A DNA stretch of 64,000 nucleotides, taken from contig LLEY01000072.1 of the NCBI GenBank assembly GCA_001414485.1, positions 186,001-250,000 of the forward strand, given 5' to 3'. The translations under genes were made by a program, and so were the position numbers. The stretch is from Calycina herbarum (Eukaryota > Ascomycota > Leotiomycetes > Helotiales > Pezizellaceae). Of the stretch, positions 60,128 through 64,000 are shown one piece after another. Under the pieces are notes generated by a model that ran no database searches, was not told the DNA's origin, and worked only from the letters and a program-made list of their open reading frames with translations. Numbering within the stretch: position 1 is the first letter of the stretch; each line of letters begins with the position of its first letter.

Positions 60128-63100
60128 ATGCCTGGTATCGTCCGCAAGCTCCTCATCTTTGCTGCCGTCGATGGTCTGGTCCTGCAGCCTCTGGCGCATA
60201 AAGGACAACGCCCGGCGCCTGCCACGAAAATCGCATACAACGAGGCCAATATTGGACCAGCGTTGAAGCAGAGAGGAGAGAACGAAGATGATGGGAAGAG
60301 CTTTGAGGCTTTTGGGATTGTGGGTAAGTCTTGAGATTGGGATTTGGGGGTATGCCGGAGTGGGTTGCGGTTGTTGGAAAGAGAGACTAGGCTAATATGT
60401 GTCTGGCAGGATTGTTGACGGTTTCCAAGACCTCCTTTCTCATCTCGATTACCCGGCGTCAGCAAGTTGCCCAGATACAAGGAAAACCTATATATGTGAT
60501 CACAGAAGTTGCTGTTACTCCGCTGGCTTCTAGAGTGGAAGCCAGTGCCTCGATCGAGCAGACCAAGACCGCCTTGCAGAAAGGTGCGGTTGATGGACAC
60601 GAGTTGGACGAAAGCGAGAGCGAAGATGAAGACGATGGAGTTAGAGGAGGTAGCGATGAAGTCGACGACCATGAAGCACAACCCGTGGTAATGAACTCTA
60701 GCTCGAGTGGGCACAAGAAGACCAGTAGCGTTGCAGAGGACGTTATCTCCAAGAAGGGTGGCTACGGAAGATTTGCCAAGGAGTGGTTTTCGAGGAAAGG
60801 CTGGACTGTTGATCAGAGACGGAATCTTGGAATGACTGCTTCGGAAGAGCAAACTACAAACCCAAAGACGAGCGAAAGCGGAACAGCCACGCCAACAAGC
60901 AGTGATGCCGGTGACCAGCTTGACAAGAACGATGTTTTAGATGCTACCGGGAAGAAGGCCAAAGAAGTTGCGGGAGCTCTAGTACCAAAATTGCTACGAA
61001 CTGCCCAGTTATACTTTGGCTCGTCGCGGAGTTTCTACTTTTCTTACGAGTATGATCTCACCCGAAGCTTCCTAAATCATGGAGGGCCTTCAAATCCCGA
61101 GTTGCATCTCCACCAGACTGTGGATCCGTTATTCTTCTGGAATCGACATATTGTGCAGCCTTTCGTTGATGCTGGACAGAGTCCTTTGGTTTTGCCACTG
61201 CTTCAAGGATATGTTGGTCAAAGGGAATTCCAAATGGATACGGATCCGCCACAACCAATTCTGGTTCTAGACGGCGCTGAAAAGTGCTCTATGGAAATGA
61301 GGGACTTATCACCTCGTATGTCCCAAGAAGGCAGAATTCCAGACCTGGATGGCGCTTTTGGCACACTCAGGGATCGAAGCAAAAGTCCACCCAGACGAGA
61401 TACCATGAAATCATTTTCACTGACCCTCATATCTCGGAGATCAGTGAAACGTGCTGGTCTACGATATCTGCGACGAGGAGTGGACGAAGACGGCCAAACT
61501 GCTAATAGTGTTGAAACAGAACAAATATTAGCAGATTCGGAGTGGAAGCCGACGAGGAAAGTTCATTCGTTTGTGCAGCTTCGCGGAAGCATTCCGATTT
61601 TCTTCTCACAAACTCCATATTCATTCAAACCAGTTCCTCAGATACAGCATTCGATAGACACAAATTATGATGCATTTCACAAGCATTTCGACAACATATC
61701 GGCCCGGTATGGCCGTGTTCAGGTAGCTTCTCTAGTCGAGAAACATGGCCCTGAAGCTATTGTTGGCGAACAATTCGAAAAATTTGCCACTCGGCTAAAT
61801 GAATCTAGAGGAATACGCGAATCAAAAATTGGATTTGAGTGGTTCGACTTTCATTCAGCGTGTCGGGGTATGAAGTTTGAGAATGTGAGTCTGCTCATGG
61901 ATAGTCTCGGGGACCAACTTGACGAGTTTGGATTTACGGTGGAGGCCGATGGAGTTCAAACATCAAAGCAAAGCGGAGTTTTAAGGACCAATTGCATGGA
62001 CTGCTTGGACAGAACCAATGTTGTCCAGAATTACATTGGCAAAAGGGCACTGGAGCAGCAATTGAAAGACGAGGGAATTGATTTCAGTCTTCAAGCCGAT
62101 CAAGCCACTCAGTGGTTCAACATGCTGTGGGCAGATAATGGCGATGCGGTATCGAAACAGTACGCTTCAACTGCCGCGATGAAGGGAGACTTTACTCGTA
62201 CACGAAAGCGAGATTACAAGGGAGCTATAACAGACATGGGTCTTTCAATATCAAGATTTTACAGCGGGTAGGCAGCCAAGAGAGCACGTTTTATTTTCCT
62301 TACTAACCTTTTCACAGCATCGTCAACGATTTTTTTAGCCAAGCAGCCATTGACTTTTTCCTTGGCAACATGTCGAGTCTAGTCTTCGACGACTTCGAGT
62401 CCAACCTGATGAGTCGGGACCCGGCCGTCTCCATGCAGAGAATGCGTCAACAAGCCATCGAAGCATGCCAGAAACTTGTAGTTGCAGACGAGGACGAGGA
62501 AATGATTGGCGGGTGGACATTACTCACCCCCAACGTCCCGAACACCATCAAATCATCTCCCTTCGAGGAATCAATCCTCCTCCTAACCGACTCGGGACTC
62601 TACTCATGTCGTTTCGACTGGAACATGGAGAAAGTCTCATCCTTTGAACGCGTGTCCTTGGAGCACATCATCAGTATCAAATACGGCATCTACATCACCT
62701 CAACCCTTACAGCCTCTCAAGCCGATGAAACAAGGAATGTGGGATTCGTGGTTACCTACAAAGTCGGGAAAAACGACATTTCACGCGTAAATACTAGATC
62801 AATGGCAAACGTTGCATTGGATTTACCAGGCGGTTTATCTACCGCACCTCTCACCCAAGGTATTGCAGCCTTGATAGGAAGACCATCGTCACCTGCGGAT
62901 CGTGTATTAGCATTGAAAGCACTTTCCACTCGCTCCGCCGTTTCATCGGATGGAACCGATCACCAGCTGAGCGAGCTGGAACAAGTCAGTGGGATCTGCG
63001 CCGAAATAGAACGGATGATCCTTCTCGGGCAGGTTGTTGAGATCGGTACCGAAAGGGGGGAGTTGGTTGAGAAGGGGGATATTATCAGTTTGGCTGAAGC

Positions 63101-63164
63101 GAGGAAATCGACTGGGCTGCTTGAACAACTTGGTCATAGTTTTAAGAAGCTCATTTGGGCGTGA
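60128..63164 (+). CDS. Sac1-domain phosphoinositide phosphatase with hSac2 domain (INPP5F-like)
   Basis: Exons 60128-60323, 60410-62267 and 62318-63164 (966 aa); introns GTAAGT...GGCAG and GTAGGC...CACAG with matching phases. The start MPGIVRKLLIFAAVDGLVLQ opens the Sac domain. An acidic Ser-rich insert lies at about residues 130-240. The catalytic C594-M-D-C-L-D-R600-T gives the C-x5-R signature. FYFSYEYDLTRSFLNHGGPS and FVQLRGSIPIFFSQ are Sac-family segments. The C-terminal third (DDFESNLMSRDPAVSMQRMR; TDSGLYSCRFDWNMEKV; SLEHIISIKYGIYITSTL) matches the hSac2 domain, as in human INPP5F/Sac2. It should dephosphorylate phosphoinositides, probably PI4P, on endosomal or plasma membranes. No transmembrane anchor is seen, unlike yeast Sac1. 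Confidence 0.93.
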
Positions 63165-64000
63165 TAAGGGGAAGCGAGGGGACTCGCTCGAGGTGTACGT
63201 ACAACTTCCCTTTCTAACCCTATGTGGAGTCGAGTCTGGAGCCTCTTTTAGCCGAGAGGCCTGGAGAGTAATGTCTGATCGGAAGAGTGGCTAGGCTGCA
63301 GCAGATAGACTTTCTGTATGTACATAGTAGTAGATAATATATGCCCCATAAACCGGCACCCTCTAGACTCACTACCTGCATCTGGGGTGCATGAAGAGCA
63401 TGGCGATGATTCTGCGGGAGAGAAGAAATGCTATCATAATGGCCTGACTTTTCCAAAAAGTAGCCTGTGGCAGACGCCTTTTACTTCTTCAGATTCCCTA
63501 TCGTGTGGCTTTTGAACTCGTGCCCTCCATGTCGAAATATTGCTGGCTTCTTTGGAGTTTGACCGCTGGCCGATGGGTTGCCTCTTTGGATTTCCCTTGG
63601 CTGCATCACATCGCTGTTCATCTATTCCTTGGCCGAAAACGAACCAATGGCCATGAATTGTGATAAACATGTTCAAATCATGTCAGCACTCCCACGGAAA
63701 GCAAATCAGATGCGATCAAACATGCAGCGGGGTCTGCGAGAGGCTGTTAATGGTATGCATAAAAGTACGGAAAGAGATCCGCCAAGCGGGCACCAAGCGG
63801 AATCTTGTGCAAGATATGCAATGTATATGCACCTTGATGATTCAGATTTCAAGGGTCCCCTTCACTAGCCTTCTTTCGTGTCTTTTTTTGTTTTGCTTTT
63901 GCTTTTGGTGAACTATGGGTACTTCTGATGTGCGCAATACTTGCTTCCGATCTAGGTAAAATACGATCTGCAAGGAATTGAAGTGTGTGGTTGCATCCAA
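63165..64000. other. Intergenic: 3' flank of the Sac phosphatase gene
   Basis: No gene supported in the last 0.8 kb. Open frames on both strands overlap each other and show no family features. Confidence 0.45.

Noticed and set aside
1..64000. CRISPR arrays, operons or bacterial-type terminators
   Set aside because: The spliced, monocistronic gene structure throughout is that of a filamentous fungus, and the repeats seen lack the regular spacer pattern.

Overview
The window is nuclear DNA of a filamentous ascomycete (Pezizomycotina). Nearly every gene is split by 40-70 bp introns with GTAAGT/GTATGT-type donors, CTRAY branch sites and YAG acceptors. It also carries families typical of these fungi: a PTH11-like rhodopsin-fold receptor, NACHT-type STAND proteins, AAA+ ATPases with a DUF7025-like N-terminus, and a Pbs2-type HOG MAPKK. 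The gene set fits Leotiomycetes, but I infer the class and cannot prove it from the sequence.

Layout. 0.3-2.3 kb: a secreted protein made of about twelve Cys-rich repeats (minus). 3.8-8.1 kb: a SIT4-phosphatase-associated (SAPS) protein (minus). 9.7-10.4 kb: the ESCRT-III protein Vps60. 11.0-12.6 kb: squalene epoxidase ERG1. 13.1-14.4 kb: a multipass membrane protein with an apparent frameshift at a poly-C run. 15.4-19.6 kb: two tandem trypsin-like serine protease genes, the second with a long C-terminal domain containing an internal duplication. 20.3-21.5 kb: an orphan membrane protein. 21.7-23.2 kb: a PTH11-like receptor (minus). 24.3-25.0 kb: a decayed short-chain dehydrogenase. 25.4-30.6 kb: a ten-exon NLR-like gene (N-terminal STAND domain, NACHT, acidic linker, propeller-like C-terminus; minus). 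31.3-33.5 kb: a divergent AAA+ ATPase sharing a 632 bp promoter with the NLR. 33.7-35.3 kb: a degenerate minisatellite interrupted by a 0.6 kb element that carries a perfect hairpin. 35.8-37.7 kb: a PIN-like (auxin efflux carrier family) transporter (minus). 37.7-43.2 kb: a long gene-poor stretch with AT-rich decay and a tandem duplication. 43.2-45.2 kb: PBS2. 47.3-51.1 kb: two tandem paralogues with a degenerate RNase H-like fold, the upstream one broken by a nonsense codon. 51.8-54.3 kb: small orphan genes, including a zinc-ribbon-like protein and a relic of a Cys-rich protein. 54.5-55.6 kb: a Gre2/CCR-like NAD(P)-dependent reductase. 57.0-57.6 kb: a secreted 8-Cys protein, a candidate effector (minus). 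60.1-63.2 kb: a Sac1/hSac2 phosphoinositide phosphatase.

The core genes (SAPS, VPS60, ERG1, PBS2, the Sac phosphatase and the PIN-like carrier) are housekeeping or signalling genes. Between them lies an accessory block, about 15-35 kb, where proteases, a receptor, an NLR, an AAA+ ATPase, a pseudogene and repeats cluster. This looks like a fungal self/non-self recognition or immune-type island. The strongest candidates for something undescribed are the trypsin-like protease with the duplicated C-terminal module, the divergent NLR/AAA+ pair, and the catalytically dead RNase H-like paralogue family. Exon junctions were derived by hand from splice signals, reading phase and expected family sequence, and have not been tested against transcripts.
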